A DNA stretch of 64,000 bases from Pseudomonas fluorescens (GCF_004683905.1 NZ_CP038438.1:3224001-3288000), one strand, 5' to 3'; shown: positions 35,327 to 46,374, counted from the first letter of the stretch. Program-made: numbers and translations. Notes: a model not told the origin generated them from the sequence alone.

Positions 35327-36238
35327 TCAGATCAAAATGAAGATCGCCAGCAAACCGCCGAAAATCGCCCACTTCTCCATGTAGTAACGCGCACGATTAC
35401 GCTTTTTCAGCTCTTTACCACGCAGGCGAACCTTGTAGATTTTGGTAAACAGGCGATTGATCCCACCGGTGCGGTCACCGGCGTCATTCGGCGCACCGGC
35501 CGCGGACATCACGGTACGGCTGAACCAGCTGTTGAACGCCGCCGCCCAGCGATATTTCATCGGGCGCTCGATGTCGCAGAACAGGATGATGCGGTTCTTG
35601 TCGGTGGTGTTTTCGGCGTAGTGGATGTAAGTCTCATCAAACATCACCGCTTCACCGTCGCGCCAGTGGTAGCTCTCGCCGTCGACATTGATGTAGCAAC
35701 CGGCATCATTCGGCGTATCGAGACCAAGGTGGTAGCGGTACGAACCGGCATACGGGTCACGGTGGCGAACCAGTTTCGACCCAGGTGGCAGCTCGGCGAA
35801 CATCGCCGCCTTGATCGAACCGATGCTCTGCACCAACTCAGTGGTGCGCGGGCACAGCTTCATCGCCGACGGATGGCTCTCGCCGTACCATTTCAAGTAG
35901 AAACGCTTCCATCCACTTTTGAAGAACGAATTGAAACCGACGTCATCGTACTGATTCGAGCGCTTGATCTCACCGGCGCGCAGCAGGTTCTGCCCTTCCT
36001 GGCGAATTTCTTCCCAATGCGCCTGCAACGGGCTCAGGTCCGGAAACTCGGACGGATCGAGATACGGTTTGTTCGGCTTCTTCGAAAACAGGTAAAGGAA
36101 GCAGTTGATCGGGGCCAGAAACGTCGAGTGATCGCTCAGTTGACGGCCCAGTTTGTGACGCACACGTCCACGAAGGTGAACGTATGCAATCGAAATGACA
36201 TAAATAGCGGCAATGATGAGTTTCACGGAAATCGTCAC
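35327..36238 (-). CDS. lpxO: Lipid A hydroxylase LpxO-like Fe(II)/2-oxoglutarate dioxygenase
   Basis: A 303-aa aspartyl/asparaginyl beta-hydroxylase-family enzyme that 2-hydroxylates a secondary acyl chain of lipid A. Membrane segments flank the catalytic part (residues 3-20 and the extreme C-terminus GGLLAIFILI). The Fe-binding HRD is in KLVRHRDPYAGSYRYHLGL and the second His in DETYIHYAENTT, followed by Arg for 2-oxoglutarate (NRIILFCDI). Start is GTG at 36238. It should act at the inner membrane on nascent lipid A. Confidence 0.87.
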   Translation of the reverse strand: MTISVKLIIAAIYVISIAYVHLRGRVRHKLGRQLSDHSTFLAPINCFLYLFSKKPNKPYLDPSEFPDLSPLQAHWEEIRQEGQNLLRAGEIKRSNQYDDVGFNSFFKSGWKRFYLKWYGESHPSAMKLCPRTTELVQSIGSIKAAMFAELPPGSKLVRHRDPYAGSYRYHLGLDTPNDAGCYINVDGESYHWRDGEAVMFDETYIHYAENTTDKNRIILFCDIERPMKYRWAAAFNSWFSRTVMSAAGAPNDAGDRTGGINRLFTKIYKVRLRGKELKKRNRARYYMEKWAIFGGLLAIFILI

Positions 36239-36616
36239 ACGTCAAAAGTGAACAAACTGCGCGCCTGCCGGCCGGAGGCCCAGGGTCTGATGCAGTGGCA
36301 TGAATACAAATACTATCCCGGTGGCACTTCCTTGAGCCCATGCCGTTAGCGGCTATTGGGTAATCGGATGGCATTTTAGCCATACTTTGTAACCAATAGT
36401 GAACCTGATCTGTGAAAAACTGTCCGCTGAATCTGCCAAACAGCAGGCGCGACGTCATCGCCCTATCGCTTAAAGAGCCAGACCAGTACAATCGCCGCCA
36501 AACTTTACGCGCCCCCCTTGGTTGATGACGGGACTGTCCCGCTTCAGCGCACTTTGACTCGGGCCAAGCGCTCCAGCCGCACCCTCGCTACTCAGAATGC
36601 TTCGCAGGAAAAACCT

Positions 36617-38203
36617 TTGATTTCTACAGCTAACATCACGATGCAGTTCGGCGCCAAGCCGCTCTTCGAAAACGTTTCGGTCAAATTCGGCGCGGGTAAC
36701 CGCTACGGCCTGATCGGCGCCAACGGTTGCGGCAAGTCGACCTTCATGAAAATCCTCGGCGGCGACCTCGATCCGTCCGGCGGTCAGGTCATGCTCGAGC
36801 CGAACGTGCGTCTGGGTAAATTGCGCCAGGACCAGTTCGCCTACGAAGAATTCACCGTGATCGATACTGTGATCATGGGTCACGAAGAGCTGTGGAAGGT
36901 CAAGGCCGAGCGCGATCGCATCTACTCGCTGGCGGAAATGAGCGAAGAAGACGGCATGGCCGTGGCCGAGCTGGAAACCGAGTTCGCCGAGATGGACGGC
37001 TACACCGCAGAATCCCGCGCCGGTGAACTGCTGCTGGGTCTGGGTATTCCGCTGGAACAGCATTTCGGCCCGATGAGCGAAGTCTCGCCAGGCTGGAAAC
37101 TGCGCGTATTGCTGGCGCAGGCGCTGTTCTCCGATCCGGAAGTGCTGTTGCTCGACGAACCGACCAACCACCTGGACATCAACACCATTCGCTGGCTGGA
37201 AAACGTTCTGACCCAGCGTAACAGCCTGATGATCATCATCTCTCACGACCGTCACTTCCTGAACAGCGTGTGCACGCACATGGCTGACCTGGATTACGGC
37301 GAGCTGCGCCTGTTCCCGGGCAACTACGACGAGTACATGACCGTGGCGACCCAGTCCCGCGAGCAACTGCTGTCGGACAACGCCAAGAAGAAAGCGCAGA
37401 TTTCCGAGCTGCAATCGTTCGTCAGCCGCTTCTCGGCCAACGCCTCGAAAGCCAAACAGGCCACTTCCCGCGCCAAGGCGATCGACAAGATCCAGCTGGC
37501 CGAGGTCAAGCCGTCCAGCCGCGTCAGCCCGTTCATACGCTTCGAGCAGAACAAAAAGCTGCACCGTCAGGCGGTCATGGTCGAAAAAATGGCCAAAGGC
37601 TTCGACGGCAAGCCACTGTTCAAAGACTTCAGCTTCCAGGTTGAAGCGGGCGAGCGCGTAGCGATCATCGGCCCGAACGGTATCGGCAAAACCACCCTGC
37701 TGCGTACCCTGGTCAACGAACTGACCCCGGATGCCGGTAGCGTCAAGTGGACCGACGCCGCGGAACTGGGCTACTACGCTCAGGATCACGCGCACGACTT
37801 CGAAGACGACGTGACGCTGTTCGACTGGATGGGTCAGTGGACTCAGGGCGAGCAGATGATTCGCGGCACTCTGGGCCGCATGCTGTTCTCCAACGACGAG
37901 ATCCTCAAGTCGGTCAAAGTGATTTCCGGTGGTGAGCAAGGTCGCATGCTGTTCGGCAAGCTGATCCTGCAAAAGCCGAACGTGCTGATCATGGACGAAC
38001 CGACCAACCACTTGGACATGGAATCGATCGAGGCGCTGAACCTGGCGCTGGAAAACTACCCGGGCACGCTGATCTTTGTCAGCCACGACCGTGAGTTCGT
38101 ATCGTCCCTGGCGACGCGCATCATCGAGCTGAGCGCCAACGGCGTGACTGACTTCAGCGGCACTTACGATGACTACCTGCGTAGTCAGGGTGTGGTGTTC
38201 TAA
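36617..38203 (+). CDS. ybiT: ABC-F ATPase YbiT
   Basis: A 528-aa ABC-F protein that acts on ribosomes rather than in transport. Two ATPase domains: Walker [10 protein letters not shown] and GPNGIGKTT, each with a [18 protein letters not shown] Walker B; the linker carries [22 protein letters not shown]. It follows E. coli YbiT nearly end to end. I take TTG at 36617 as start ([19 protein letters not shown]) with AGGAAAAA before it, giving the family length; the frame is open a further 99 bp upstream without homologous sequence. Confidence 0.93.
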   Translation: MISTANITMQFGAKPLFENVSVKFGAGNRYGLIGANGCGKSTFMKILGGDLDPSGGQVMLEPNVRLGKLRQDQFAYEEFTVIDTVIMGHEELWKVKAERDRIYSLAEMSEEDGMAVAELETEFAEMDGYTAESRAGELLLGLGIPLEQHFGPMSEVSPGWKLRVLLAQALFSDPEVLLLDEPTNHLDINTIRWLENVLTQRNSLMIIISHDRHFLNSVCTHMADLDYGELRLFPGNYDEYMTVATQSREQLLSDNAKKKAQISELQSFVSRFSANASKAKQATSRAKAIDKIQLAEVKPSSRVSPFIRFEQNKKLHRQAVMVEKMAKGFDGKPLFKDFSFQVEAGERVAIIGPNGIGKTTLLRTLVNELTPDAGSVKWTDAAELGYYAQDHAHDFEDDVTLFDWMGQWTQGEQMIRGTLGRMLFSNDEILKSVKVISGGEQGRMLFGKLILQKPNVLIMDEPTNHLDMESIEALNLALENYPGTLIFVSHDREFVSSLATRIIELSANGVTDFSGTYDDYLRSQGVVF

Positions 38204-38239
38204 TAGCAGCTTCGAGCCTCCAGCTTCATGCTTCAAGCG

Positions 38240-38268
38240 AAAGCCCTGTCGGTGTGACAGGGCTTTTT
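38240..38268 (+). terminator. Rho-independent terminator after ybiT
   Basis: AAAGCCCTGTC, loop GGTGT, GACAGGGCTTT and two more T form an 11-bp stem with a T-run, 37 bp after the ybiT stop. Confidence 0.92.
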
Positions 38269-38302
38269 GCATTTCGGAGCCAATATTTATGCGGGCACCA
38301 AC

Positions 38303-38376
38303 ACCATCGCGAGCAGGCTCACTCCTACATTTGAAATGCGCCCCCTCCTGTAGGAGTGAGCCTGCTCGCGATGAGG
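38303..38376. repeat. REP pair (GAGTGAGCCTGCTCGC variant)
   Basis: Inverted unit CATCGCGAGCAGGCTCACTC and forward unit GAGTGAGCCTGCTCGCGATG, about 25 bp apart, between ybiT and the MFS gene. Confidence 0.88.
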
Positions 38377-38485
38377 ACACCAGCAACAATCGGAATAGCC
38401 AGGAAAAATAGTTAGCCTGCTTCCTTTTGTTCCAGCACCCAGCCATGATGCCCACTCTCCCACCGCCGCCCGCGAACGAGTCCAC

Positions 38486-39673
38486 ATGTCTGCGCAGCAA
38501 CCGCCTCCGCAAAGCTCCCTGGCGATCACCCTGCAGATCGTCTCCATCGTGTTTTATACCTTTGTCGCCTTCCTGTGCATCGGCCTGCCGATCGCGGTGC
38601 TGCCCGGTTATGTGCATGAGCAGCTGGGTTTCAGCGCCATTATTGCGGGGCTGGTCATCGGCTCGCAGTATCTGGCCACCCTGCTCAGTCGGCCGATGGC
38701 CGGACGCATGTCGGATACGCTGGGTACCAAACGGGCGATTGTTTTTGGCTTGTCGGGGATTGTGCTCAGCGGGCTGCTGACGCTGATCTCAACGCTGTTG
38801 CAGGACTTCCCGATGCCGAGCCTGATCATTCTGATCGTCGGGCGCCTGCTGCTCGGCGTGGCACAGGGCTTAATCGGGGTCGGTACCATCAGTTGGTGCA
38901 TGGGCCAGGTCGGTGTCGAACACACGGCGAGGTCGATTGGCTGGAACGGCATCGCCTCTTACGGCGCGATTGCGATTGGCGCGCCACTGGGCGTGGTGAT
39001 GGTCGCCGACTACGGCTTTGCCAGCCTGGGTATCGCCTTGTCGATATTGGCCGCGGGTGCCTTGGTGTTGATCCGCAATAAACCATCGGTGCCGGTGGTA
39101 CGCGGCGAACGGCTGCCTTTTTGGGCGGTGTTCGGGCGGATTGCACCGTATGGGGCCAGTTTGACTCTGGCGTCGATCGGCTACGGCACGCTGACCACCT
39201 TCATTACCCTTTATTACCTCAACCGTGGCTGGAGCGGCGCGGCATATTGCCTGACGGTGTTCGGCGTATGTTTCATCCTGTCGCGGCTGCTGTTCATTTC
39301 GGCGATCAGCCGTTTTGGCGGCTTCAATTCGGCGATCGCCTGCATGAGCATCGAGACCGTCGGCCTGGTGTTGCTATGGCTGGCGCCCTCTACCGCGTTC
39401 GCCCTGATCGGCGCGGGACTGGCGGGATTTGGCTTGTCGCTGGTGTATCCGGCGCTGGGGGTCGAGGCGATCAAGCAGGTGCCCAGTTCCAGCCGTGGCT
39501 CGGGGTTGGGGGCTTACGCGGTGTTCTTTGATCTGGCGCTGGCGATTGCCGGGCCGTTGATGGGCGCAGTGGCGTTGAATCTGGGGTATGCGTGGATTTT
39601 CTTCAGTGCGGCGCTGTTGTCAGTGATCGGGCTGGGGTTGACCTTGGTACTCAAGCGCCACTCGACATCCTGA
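38486..39673 (+). CDS. MFS transporter, YhhS-like
   Basis: A 395-aa major-facilitator protein with twelve predicted membrane segments. The loop between helices 2 and 3 has the MFS motif (SRPMAGRMSDTLGTKRAI). SLVYPALGVEAIKQVP and GSGLGAYAVFFDLALAIAGPL fit the YhhS/UPF0226 group, sometimes linked to arabinose or drug efflux. The substrate is not known. The ATG at 38486 has no strong Shine-Dalgarno. It stands alone between two REP pairs. Confidence 0.83.
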   Translation: MSAQQPPPQSSLAITLQIVSIVFYTFVAFLCIGLPIAVLPGYVHEQLGFSAIIAGLVIGSQYLATLLSRPMAGRMSDTLGTKRAIVFGLSGIVLSGLLTLISTLLQDFPMPSLIILIVGRLLLGVAQGLIGVGTISWCMGQVGVEHTARSIGWNGIASYGAIAIGAPLGVVMVADYGFASLGIALSILAAGALVLIRNKPSVPVVRGERLPFWAVFGRIAPYGASLTLASIGYGTLTTFITLYYLNRGWSGAAYCLTVFGVCFILSRLLFISAISRFGGFNSAIACMSIETVGLVLLWLAPSTAFALIGAGLAGFGLSLVYPALGVEAIKQVPSSSRGSGLGAYAVFFDLALAIAGPLMGAVALNLGYAWIFFSAALLSVIGLGLTLVLKRHSTS

Positions 39674-39690
39674 AATTTCGTACAAATCAC

Positions 39691-39780
39691 TGTGGGAGCG
39701 GGCTTGCTCGCGAAGGCGGTGGGTCAGTCAAAATATAGAGTGACTGATCTATCGCATTCGCGAGCAAGCCCGCTCCCACA
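39691..39780. repeat. REP pair in a convergent intergenic region
   Basis: TGTGGGAGCGGGCTTGCTCG and its inverse CGAGCAAGCCCGCTCCCACA, about 48 bp apart. Confidence 0.9.
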
Positions 39781-39795
39781 GGGGGATTGAGTCGT

Positions 39796-40833
39796 TTATT
39801 GATCCGCGGTCTGCATCCCCGCCCGGCTCGGCTTGCCCAGCGTGCGCGAGAAGAACTGCCCGGCCTCGGAGATCAGGTTGCGGTGAATGTCTTCGCGATC
39901 CACGCCGTCGGCGTCGGTGCACAACGCCGGCATGGCGCGGATCTGCTCTTCGTTGCACGGCGCCATGAATACGAAGTGCCCTGCCCCGGCCAATAACTTG
40001 AAGTCCGGCGCGGTCGGCAGTTTGCGCGCCAGAGCCGCAGCGTTTTTGTCGAAGGCCACCAGTTTGTCGCCATCGCCGCTGTACAGCAGCACCGGCACAT
40101 GCACGTCCGCCAGGGTGCTGCGGCCGAATTTCAGGCTCAGCGGCGCCATCAGCAGCAAGGCATGCACGCGCGAATCGGCCACTGGCTGCAAATCGTCGCG
40201 GTCGACGATCAGTTCACCCTGGGTGTTGCAGGCATCATGGTCGTCCGGGCGTTCCTGGCAGTAGCGGCGCAGACGATCCAGATCCGGCTGCGCGCCGGAG
40301 AGAATCAACGCGGTTTCGCCACCGGCCGAATAACCAATGACCCCGACCTGATCAGCGTTGACGAACGGCGAGAGCATCGGGTCGCCGAGGGTCGCGGTGA
40401 TCGCTTCGGAAATCTGGATCGGCCGCCCATACAGATTGCTCAGGGTGCCGAGGCGGCTGTGGTCTTTGGAGTTGTCGCCGGGATGAATCACCGCGACCAC
40501 CACAAAGCCCTTGCGTGCCAGCGAGGTGGCGAGGTCATGCAGCGCCAGCGGCGTTCCGGTGTTGCCGTGAGACAGCATCAGCATCGGAAAACGACCGATG
40601 GCCACCTTGGTGTCAGCGCCGGCCTCGACGGTGTAACCCTCAAGCAGGCTGCTATGTTCGCGGTCGCTGGAAGGATAGAAGGCGATGGCGCGCATCGGTT
40701 GCAGATCCAGCGGATCGAGGAATGTCATTTCGTGGTAACCGACACTCCAGACAGGGTGTCGCCCGGGCGCGGCATGCACTGAACCGAGGCTGCCGAGCAG
40801 GCAAATCAGTAACGTTGCACAAAGACGCATCAT
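39796..40833 (-). CDS. Secreted alpha/beta hydrolase (dienelactone hydrolase/PAF-acetylhydrolase-like)
   Basis: A 345-aa hydrolase with a signal peptide (LCATLLICLLGSLGSVHA). Nucleophile Ser is in VGVIGYSAGGETAL; the oxyanion region is LMLSHGNTGTPL, the probable acid is Asp in YSGDGDKLVAF and His in AGAGHFVFMAP. It should cleave esters or lactones in the periplasm. ATGs at 40833 and 40830 are both possible; an upstream GTG would extend it without benefit. The substrate is unknown. Confidence 0.82.
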   Translation of the reverse strand: MMRLCATLLICLLGSLGSVHAAPGRHPVWSVGYHEMTFLDPLDLQPMRAIAFYPSSDREHSSLLEGYTVEAGADTKVAIGRFPMLMLSHGNTGTPLALHDLATSLARKGFVVVAVIHPGDNSKDHSRLGTLSNLYGRPIQISEAITATLGDPMLSPFVNADQVGVIGYSAGGETALILSGAQPDLDRLRRYCQERPDDHDACNTQGELIVDRDDLQPVADSRVHALLLMAPLSLKFGRSTLADVHVPVLLYSGDGDKLVAFDKNAAALARKLPTAPDFKLLAGAGHFVFMAPCNEEQIRAMPALCTDADGVDREDIHRNLISEAGQFFSRTLGKPSRAGMQTADQ

Positions 40834-40984
40834 GGGATGGCCCACCCTGTGTTACTCAATCGAAAGATCCTTTGTGTTCCGACACGCCCGAAACCCGGTG
40901 GTTCGGTAATCCGGCGCGGCGTTGCACTCAGACGTTGATCGTTTGACTGCATAACCCGGGCCAGATTATGCAACAGTCAGAAAC

Positions 40985-41033
40985 AAAAAACTCCGCATCT
41001 GGCCCTTGCAGAACCAGAATACAGAGTTTTTTG
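40985..41033. terminator. Bidirectional terminator-like hairpin between azoR and the hydrolase gene
   Basis: AAAAAACTC at the left and GAGTTTTTT at the right pair across an inner TCTGG/CCAGA stem. It lies just after the azoR stop on the minus strand. Confidence 0.65.
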
Positions 41034-41071
41034 AGGGGCTACCTGAACGGCAGCTGGTCTTTACGCAATGC

Positions 41072-41683
41072 TTACGCGGCGGCGAACAACTGCTCGCTGA
41101 TCTTCGCCTGAGCAGCGCTCATCGCGTTGTTGCGCACTTCTTCACCGTAGGCCAGACCTTCGGCACGGACGATTTCGATGTCGGTGATGCCGAGGAAGCC
41201 CAGTACCAGCTTCAGATATTCTTCGTGAGCGATGCCGCTCGCCTGACCGGCATGGATGCCGCCGGAGGTGGAGACGATCACCACTTTCTTGCCACCGCAC
41301 AGGCCTTCAGGGCCGGCTTCGGTGTAGCGGAAAGTCTGGCCGGCAACGGCGACGCGGTCGATCCAGGCCTTGAGCTGGGTCGGTACGGTGAAGTTGTACA
41401 TCGGCGCGGCGATGACGATGGCGTCGGCAGCGATGAATTCGGCCAGGGTCGAGGCGCTCAGTTCGGCTTCGTGCTGTTGTGCGGCGTCGCGCAGCTCAGC
41501 AGTGGTACCGGCAGCCACCAGGGTGGTCGACGAGAAGTGACTGATGGCGTCGGCGGCCAGGTCACGGTAGGTGACCACGGCGGTTGGCTCGGCGGCTTGC
41601 CAGGCTTTGACGACTTGGCTGCTCAACTGACGGGAAGCGGAGTTGTCGCCCAGAATGCTCGAATCGATGTGCAGCAGTTTCAT
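41072..41683 (-). CDS. azoR: FMN-dependent NADH-azoreductase AzoR
   Basis: A 203-aa flavodoxin-like quinone/azo reductase. The opening [21 protein letters not shown] is the FMN phosphate-binding region, [23 protein letters not shown] is the FMN-isoalloxazine motif and VVIVSTSGG is conserved. It reduces azo dyes and quinones by two electrons in the cytosol. AGGAGATT precedes the ATG. It is divergent from a LysR regulator 125 bp away, which probably controls it. Confidence 0.93.
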   Translation of the reverse strand: MKLLHIDSSILGDNSASRQLSSQVVKAWQAAEPTAVVTYRDLAADAISHFSSTTLVAAGTTAELRDAAQQHEAELSASTLAEFIAADAIVIAAPMYNFTVPTQLKAWIDRVAVAGQTFRYTEAGPEGLCGGKKVVIVSTSGGIHAGQASGIAHEEYLKLVLGFLGITDIEIVRAEGLAYGEEVRNNAMSAAQAKISEQLFAAA

Positions 41684-41808
41684 GTGGAATCTCCTGTAAA
41701 GAATCGCCGGCGGCGACGGAATGGAGACAATCCTACGGAAGAAACCAATAGCTGATTAGCCGCCGACAATGCGATAGTTCGTCCCACTGATAGAACGGTG
41801 GACTTTTC

Positions 41809-42717
41809 ATGCAGGATCTCAATGATCTCTACTATTTCGCCAAGGTGGTCGAGGCCGGTGGCTTCGCGGCGGCCGGGCGTTTGCTGGGCATTCCCAAGTC
41901 TCGACTGTCACGACGCATTGCCGAACTCGAAGAGCGCCTCGGCGCCCGTCTGCTGCAACGCACCACGCGCCAGTTGAACCTGACCGCGGTTGGCGAGCGC
42001 TACTTGCGTCACTGTCAGGCGATGTTGCTGGAAGCGGAGATGGCCGACGAAGCGGTCGCCAGCATGTCCAGCGAGCCACGTGGCCGCCTGCGCGTATCCT
42101 GTCCTACCGGTCTGGCGCGGGAAATGTTGCCGTGGGTGATCAGCGAATTCCTCGGCAAATTTCCTCAGGTGCAACTGGAGGTGGTGCTGCTCAATCGCCG
42201 GGTGGATCTGGTTGCTGAAGGTTTCGACGTCGCGTTGCGTGTGCGCGAACTCGGTGATGAAGATCCGTTACTGGTGACTCGACGTTTGCGTCAGGCTCAA
42301 ATGGTCGTCGTCGCCAGCCCGGCCTTTGTCGAGGGCAAAACCATCACTCATCCGCAGGACTTGAAGAACCTGCCGGTGCTCGGCGCGCTGGAGGCCGATC
42401 GCATGGTGCATGTGCGCTTGCTGGATGAGCAAGGCAACAGCGTCGAACTGAACATGGAGGCGCGGCTAGGCATCGATGACTTCATCGTGCGCAAGGCCTG
42501 TGTGCTCGCCGGCCAGGGTTTTACCCTGCTGCCGATGATGTATTGCGAAGCCGACCTTGAGAGCGGCGCGCTGGTGCAACTGTTGCCCGAGTGGTCGTTG
42601 CCCGGCGGCTGGTTGCAGGCGGTGTATCCGCATCGACGCGGGGTGATGCCGGCGGTGCGGGCATGGATCGATCATCTGGTCGAATCGTTCAATGCGTGTG
42701 GGGAGCGGTTGTTATGA
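41809..42717 (+). CDS. LysR-family regulator next to azoR
   Basis: A 302-aa LysR regulator. The winged helix-turn-helix is at about residues 5-65 (YFAKVVEAGGFAAAGRLLGIPKSRLSRRIAELEERLGARLL, read in pieces), followed by the effector-binding fold (GRLRVSCPTGLAREML). Divergent arrangement with azoR is classical for this family, so azoR is the probable target. The stop overlaps the next gene start as ATGA. Confidence 0.9.
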   Translation: MQDLNDLYYFAKVVEAGGFAAAGRLLGIPKSRLSRRIAELEERLGARLLQRTTRQLNLTAVGERYLRHCQAMLLEAEMADEAVASMSSEPRGRLRVSCPTGLAREMLPWVISEFLGKFPQVQLEVVLLNRRVDLVAEGFDVALRVRELGDEDPLLVTRRLRQAQMVVVASPAFVEGKTITHPQDLKNLPVLGALEADRMVHVRLLDEQGNSVELNMEARLGIDDFIVRKACVLAGQGFTLLPMMYCEADLESGALVQLLPEWSLPGGWLQAVYPHRRGVMPAVRAWIDHLVESFNACGERLL

Positions 42718-43073
42718 ACAAGGGAAAAATGAACGAAGCGGATGTCGCCGCCTTCTGCCTGGCCTTGCCGGGTGCGCGTGAGGATTACAAATGGGGCGGC
42801 GTGCGGGTGTTCTCGATTGCCGGCAACAAGATGTTTGCCCTGCAAGGGCTGCGCGGGGATTCATTGGCGTTCAAGGTCGACAAGGATCTGTTTCTCGGCC
42901 ATTGCGACCGCCCGGGTATTCACCCTGCGCCTTATCTGGCGCGGGCGCAGTGGATCATCATGCACCCGCCCTACCCGCTGGGTGCCGAGGAATTGCGGGC
43001 ATTGCTGCAGCGTTCGCACCAGTTGGTGGTGGGCAAGTTGCCGAAGAAGACCCAAATCGGATTACTGCTGTAA
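42714..43073 (+). CDS. MmcQ/YjbR-family protein
   Basis: A 119-aa CyaY-like-fold protein of the MmcQ/YjbR family (CLALPGAREDYKWGGVRVFSIAGNKMFAL, then HPAPYLARAQWIIM). It starts at ATG 42714 overlapping the LysR gene by 4 bp, so it is translationally coupled. An internal ATG at 42729 (MNEADVAAF) is an alternative. Family members are thought to bind DNA or small ligands; role unproven. Confidence 0.87.
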   Translation: MNKGKMNEADVAAFCLALPGAREDYKWGGVRVFSIAGNKMFALQGLRGDSLAFKVDKDLFLGHCDRPGIHPAPYLARAQWIIMHPPYPLGAEELRALLQRSHQLVVGKLPKKTQIGLLL

Positions 43074-43082
43074 ACCCGATCC

Positions 43083-43171
43083 TGTAGGAGTGAGCCTGCT
43101 CGCGATAGTGGTGTGTCAGTCGACATATCCTTGACTGATGCGACGCCATCGCGAGCAGGCTCACTCCTACA
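43083..43171. repeat. REP pair (GAGTGAGCCTGCTCGC variant)
   Basis: TGTAGGAGTGAGCCTGCTCG and CGAGCAGGCTCACTCCTACA about 48 bp apart, between convergent genes. Confidence 0.9.
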
Positions 43172-43188
43172 AGAGGATTTGTGGTGAT

Positions 43189-43617
43189 TTAGAACAGTGA
43201 AAGCAGGTTCGAACCGAGAAACAACTGATCGATCCAGAACACCTGATGCAGCGCCACAATCACCCAGAACAGAATCTGAAACGACACCTTGCGCGTCTTG
43301 TGCCGGAATACCTGTTGGGCGATCAGCGCGCCGGGCCAGCCGCCGGCCAGTTCCAGCGCATGCAGGATGTTTTCCGGTGTGCGCCACGCATCGGCGCGGG
43401 CCTTGCGCTTGTCTGCCCAGTACATGAAAAACGCCAGCACGCTGACCACGCCATAAGCGGTCAACGGCACCAGCGAGATGCCGCGCAGCCACATCGACAG
43501 CGAGCCGAACAGCGGCAGCGCGCACACGATCAACAGCACCGCCAGTTTCAGTTTCAGATGCTGAATGCCGCTACCGGACGGTCGTCCATCCGGGCGGCGC
43601 GCGCGGGAATCACTCAT
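43189..43617 (-). CDS. DUF1294 membrane protein
   Basis: A 142-aa protein with several membrane segments. The DUF1294 block is [45 protein letters not shown], read in parts, with the Gly-Gly-Trp-Pro centre. Start ATG at 43617 overlaps the uppP stop as ATGA; the longer frame runs antisense-free into uppP in another frame. Function unknown; likely co-translated with UppP. Confidence 0.87.
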   Translation of the reverse strand: MSDSRARRPDGRPSGSGIQHLKLKLAVLLIVCALPLFGSLSMWLRGISLVPLTAYGVVSVLAFFMYWADKRKARADAWRTPENILHALELAGGWPGALIAQQVFRHKTRKVSFQILFWVIVALHQVFWIDQLFLGSNLLSLF

Positions 43618-44444
43618 GGTTTCGCCGCCGACCAATCCACCCAGCCGAACTGCCAGGTCGCCAGAATCACCAGACCGAAAACAATCCGGTACCAGGCGAA
43701 TGCCGCGTAACTGTGGCTGGCGATGAACTTGAGCAGACCGCGCACGGCGATCATGGCGAAGATGAACGCGGTGATGAAACCAATGGCGAACACCGGGAAG
43801 TCCGCCGGCACAAACAGATGGCGATACTTGTAACCGGAGTACACCGCCGCACCGACCATGGTTGGCATCGCCAGGAAGAACGAGAACTCGGTCGCAGTCT
43901 TGCGCGACAGGCCAAACAGCAGGCCGCCGATGATCGTCGAGCCCGAACGCGAGGTACCGGGGATCATCGCCAGACACTGCGCGAAACCAACTTTCAGCGC
44001 GTCCTTCCAGGTGATCTCGTCCACGGTTTCGGCGTGCACTTCATGTTGCCGACGCTCGGCCCACAGCATGATCACACCGCCCACCACCAGCGCGGTCGCG
44101 ACGGTGATCGGATTGAACAGGTATTGGTGAATCAGGTCGGCAAAAATCACCCCCAGCACCACCGCCGGCAGAAACGCGATCAGCAGGTTGGCAGTAAAAC
44201 GCCGTGCACTCGGCTGGGTCGGCAAGCCGATCACCACGTCGAGAATCTTGCGGCGAAACTCCCAGACCACCGCAAGGATCGCGCCGAGCTGAATAATGAT
44301 GTTGAACGCCATGGCCCGTTCGCCGCCGAACTCGAGCAGGTCGGCAACAATGATCTGGTGTCCGGTACTGGAAATGGGCAAAAACTCCGTCAGCCCCTCT
44401 ACAACTCCAAGAATCAGTGCCTGCAAGGCGGTCCAAAGATCCAT
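43614..44444 (-). CDS. uppP: Undecaprenyl-diphosphatase UppP (BacA)
   Basis: A 276-aa inner-membrane phosphatase that recycles undecaprenyl diphosphate to the monophosphate for peptidoglycan and other envelope polymers. The catalytic blocks are [14 protein letters not shown] near the N-terminus and the [12 protein letters not shown] motif near residue 165. Eight membrane segments are expected. ATG at 44444 is preferred over a TTG one codon earlier. Overexpression in this family gives bacitracin resistance. Confidence 0.95.
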   Translation of the reverse strand: MDLWTALQALILGVVEGLTEFLPISSTGHQIIVADLLEFGGERAMAFNIIIQLGAILAVVWEFRRKILDVVIGLPTQPSARRFTANLLIAFLPAVVLGVIFADLIHQYLFNPITVATALVVGGVIMLWAERRQHEVHAETVDEITWKDALKVGFAQCLAMIPGTSRSGSTIIGGLLFGLSRKTATEFSFFLAMPTMVGAAVYSGYKYRHLFVPADFPVFAIGFITAFIFAMIAVRGLLKFIASHSYAAFAWYRIVFGLVILATWQFGWVDWSAAKP

Positions 44445-44739
44445 CAATCCCCCAAAGAGCGATGCACGCGGGCATGCCCCGATAATATTTTTCTAACGTT
44501 CACTGCGTTCAGCGTAGCTGTACCGATTCCGCGCGCACAGGATCCACACGAAACGGTCAAAATTCCGTGAAATATCAATTCGGATTCAGGTTTTCACGCG
44601 CGGGGCCGAAATCCTAACAGACAAGCCTTAATAGTGCTGCGGCGTTATTCGACTTGGGTCGCGTATGCCTGACCACCCAAACGTGGTTGGATGCTGGCGT
44701 TGATTTATTACAAGAAAAAGAAATCGGAGTGACAGCGTT

Positions 44740-46374
44740 ATGAACAGCTTGCGCAGTGTGTCGATCAGCCGACGCTTGTGGCTCATTTTGATTGTGGCGG
44801 TGGTCATGTTGTTGACCTTGGGCGTGTTGATGCTCAAGCAGATCCACGATGACCTGTACCACGCCAAGGCGCAGAAAACCCAGCATGTGGTGCAGACCGC
44901 CAGCGGCCTGCTGACCTATTACCACGACCTGGAAACCGCCGGCACCCTGACCCGCGACGCCGCGCAGAAACAGGCGTTGACCGCCATTCGTGGCCTGCGC
45001 TACGACCAGAGCGATTACTTTTGGATCAACGACCTCACCCCCGTGATGGTCATGCACCCGACCAACCCCAAACTCGAAGGCCAGAACCTTTCGGCGATCC
45101 GCGACCCGGACGGTTTCGCGGTGTTCAACGAGATGGTCGCGATCGCCAAAAGCAAAGGCGCGGGCATGGTCGATTACCGCTGGCCCAAGCCCGGTGCCAG
45201 CGAACCGGTGGCGAAAACCTCCTATGTAAAATTGTTCGAGCCGTGGGGCTGGGTGCTCGGTTCGGGCGTTTACGTCGATGATGTGCAGAGCGAGTTCCGG
45301 GGGCAGTTAATCAAGGCTTCAGTGATTGGTTTGGTGATCGCCGTGATCATGGCCCTGCTGGTGATTTTGATTGCCCGCAGCATCGTCCGTCCGTTACAGG
45401 AAACCGTGAACGCCATGGCCAACATCGCCAGCGGCGAGAGCGACCTGACCCGCAGCCTCGACACCCACGGTCAGGACGAAGTCACGCAACTGGCGCATCA
45501 CTTCAACGCCTTCACCGCCAAGTTGCGCCGGGTCATCGGTGACCTGCAGGTTTCGGCCAGTGCGCTGGGTCAGTCGTCCAGTGAACTGGGCAACGATGCG
45601 ACTCAGGCCCAGCAGCGCAGCCAACAGCAATCGCAGCAGATGGAACTGGTGGCGACCGCGATCAACGAAGTCACCTACGGCGTACAGGACGTAGCGAAGA
45701 ACGCCGAACATGCTGCCGCTGAAATGCGCGATGCCGAAGCTCAGGCGCAGCAGGGCCAGATCAACATCGACGGCAGTCTGCAACAGATCGACAAGTTGTC
45801 CGGAACCATTGACCAAGCGGTCGAAGTGATTCGCACCCTGGCGGCCGAAAGTACGCAGATCGGCAGTGTGCTGGAGGTGATCCGCTCGATTGCCGAGCAA
45901 ACCAACCTGCTGGCGCTCAACGCGGCCATCGAAGCGGCCCGCGCCGGGGAACAGGGCCGGGGCTTTGCGGTGGTGGCCGATGAAGTGCGGTTGCTGGCGC
46001 AGCGCACGCAAAAGTCGACGGCGGAAATCCAGAGCATGATCGAACGCCTGCAGAATCATTCCGAAGCGGCGGTGAAAGTCATTGGCGACAGCAGCAAGGC
46101 CTCGCAACTGACCATCGAACAGGCCGGCCTCGCCGGTGCCAGCCTTAACGCGATCGGCCAGGCCCTGCGCAATCTCAACGGCCTGAATGCCTCGATTGCC
46201 AGCGCCACACTGCAACAGGCGCATGTGGTCGAGGATATCAACCAGAACGTCACGCAGGCCGCCGGGCTGTCGCACAGTACGGCGTTGGCGGCGGAGCAGT
46301 CGAGTGTGGCGAGCGTGAAGTTGGGGCAATTGAGTGAACAGCTGAACCAGCTTCTGCGCCAGTTCCGCGTCTGA
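44740..46374 (+). CDS. Methyl-accepting chemotaxis protein with single Cache domain
   Basis: A 544-aa chemoreceptor. Membrane segments at about residues 12-33 and 190-212 enclose a periplasmic sCache_2 domain ([28 protein letters not shown], in parts; [16 protein letters not shown]). A HAMP domain follows, then the signalling hairpin with the conserved tip [20 protein letters not shown] and [10 protein letters not shown]. sCache_2 receptors often sense small organic acids; the ligand is unknown. The gene lies alone, after 295 bp of non-coding DNA, which would hold its promoter. Confidence 0.94.
   Translation: MNSLRSVSISRRLWLILIVAVVMLLTLGVLMLKQIHDDLYHAKAQKTQHVVQTASGLLTYYHDLETAGTLTRDAAQKQALTAIRGLRYDQSDYFWINDLTPVMVMHPTNPKLEGQNLSAIRDPDGFAVFNEMVAIAKSKGAGMVDYRWPKPGASEPVAKTSYVKLFEPWGWVLGSGVYVDDVQSEFRGQLIKASVIGLVIAVIMALLVILIARSIVRPLQETVNAMANIASGESDLTRSLDTHGQDEVTQLAHHFNAFTAKLRRVIGDLQVSASALGQSSSELGNDATQAQQRSQQQSQQMELVATAINEVTYGVQDVAKNAEHAAAEMRDAEAQAQQGQINIDGSLQQIDKLSGTIDQAVEVIRTLAAESTQIGSVLEVIRSIAEQTNLLALNAAIEAARAGEQGRGFAVVADEVRLLAQRTQKSTAEIQSMIERLQNHSEAAVKVIGDSSKASQLTIEQAGLAGASLNAIGQALRNLNGLNASIASATLQQAHVVEDINQNVTQAAGLSHSTALAAEQSSVASVKLGQLSEQLNQLLRQFRV

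Noticed and set aside
36470..38617. 715-codon minus-strand frame opposite ybiT
   Set aside because: It overlaps the ABC-F gene, its terminator and REP units and has no domain.
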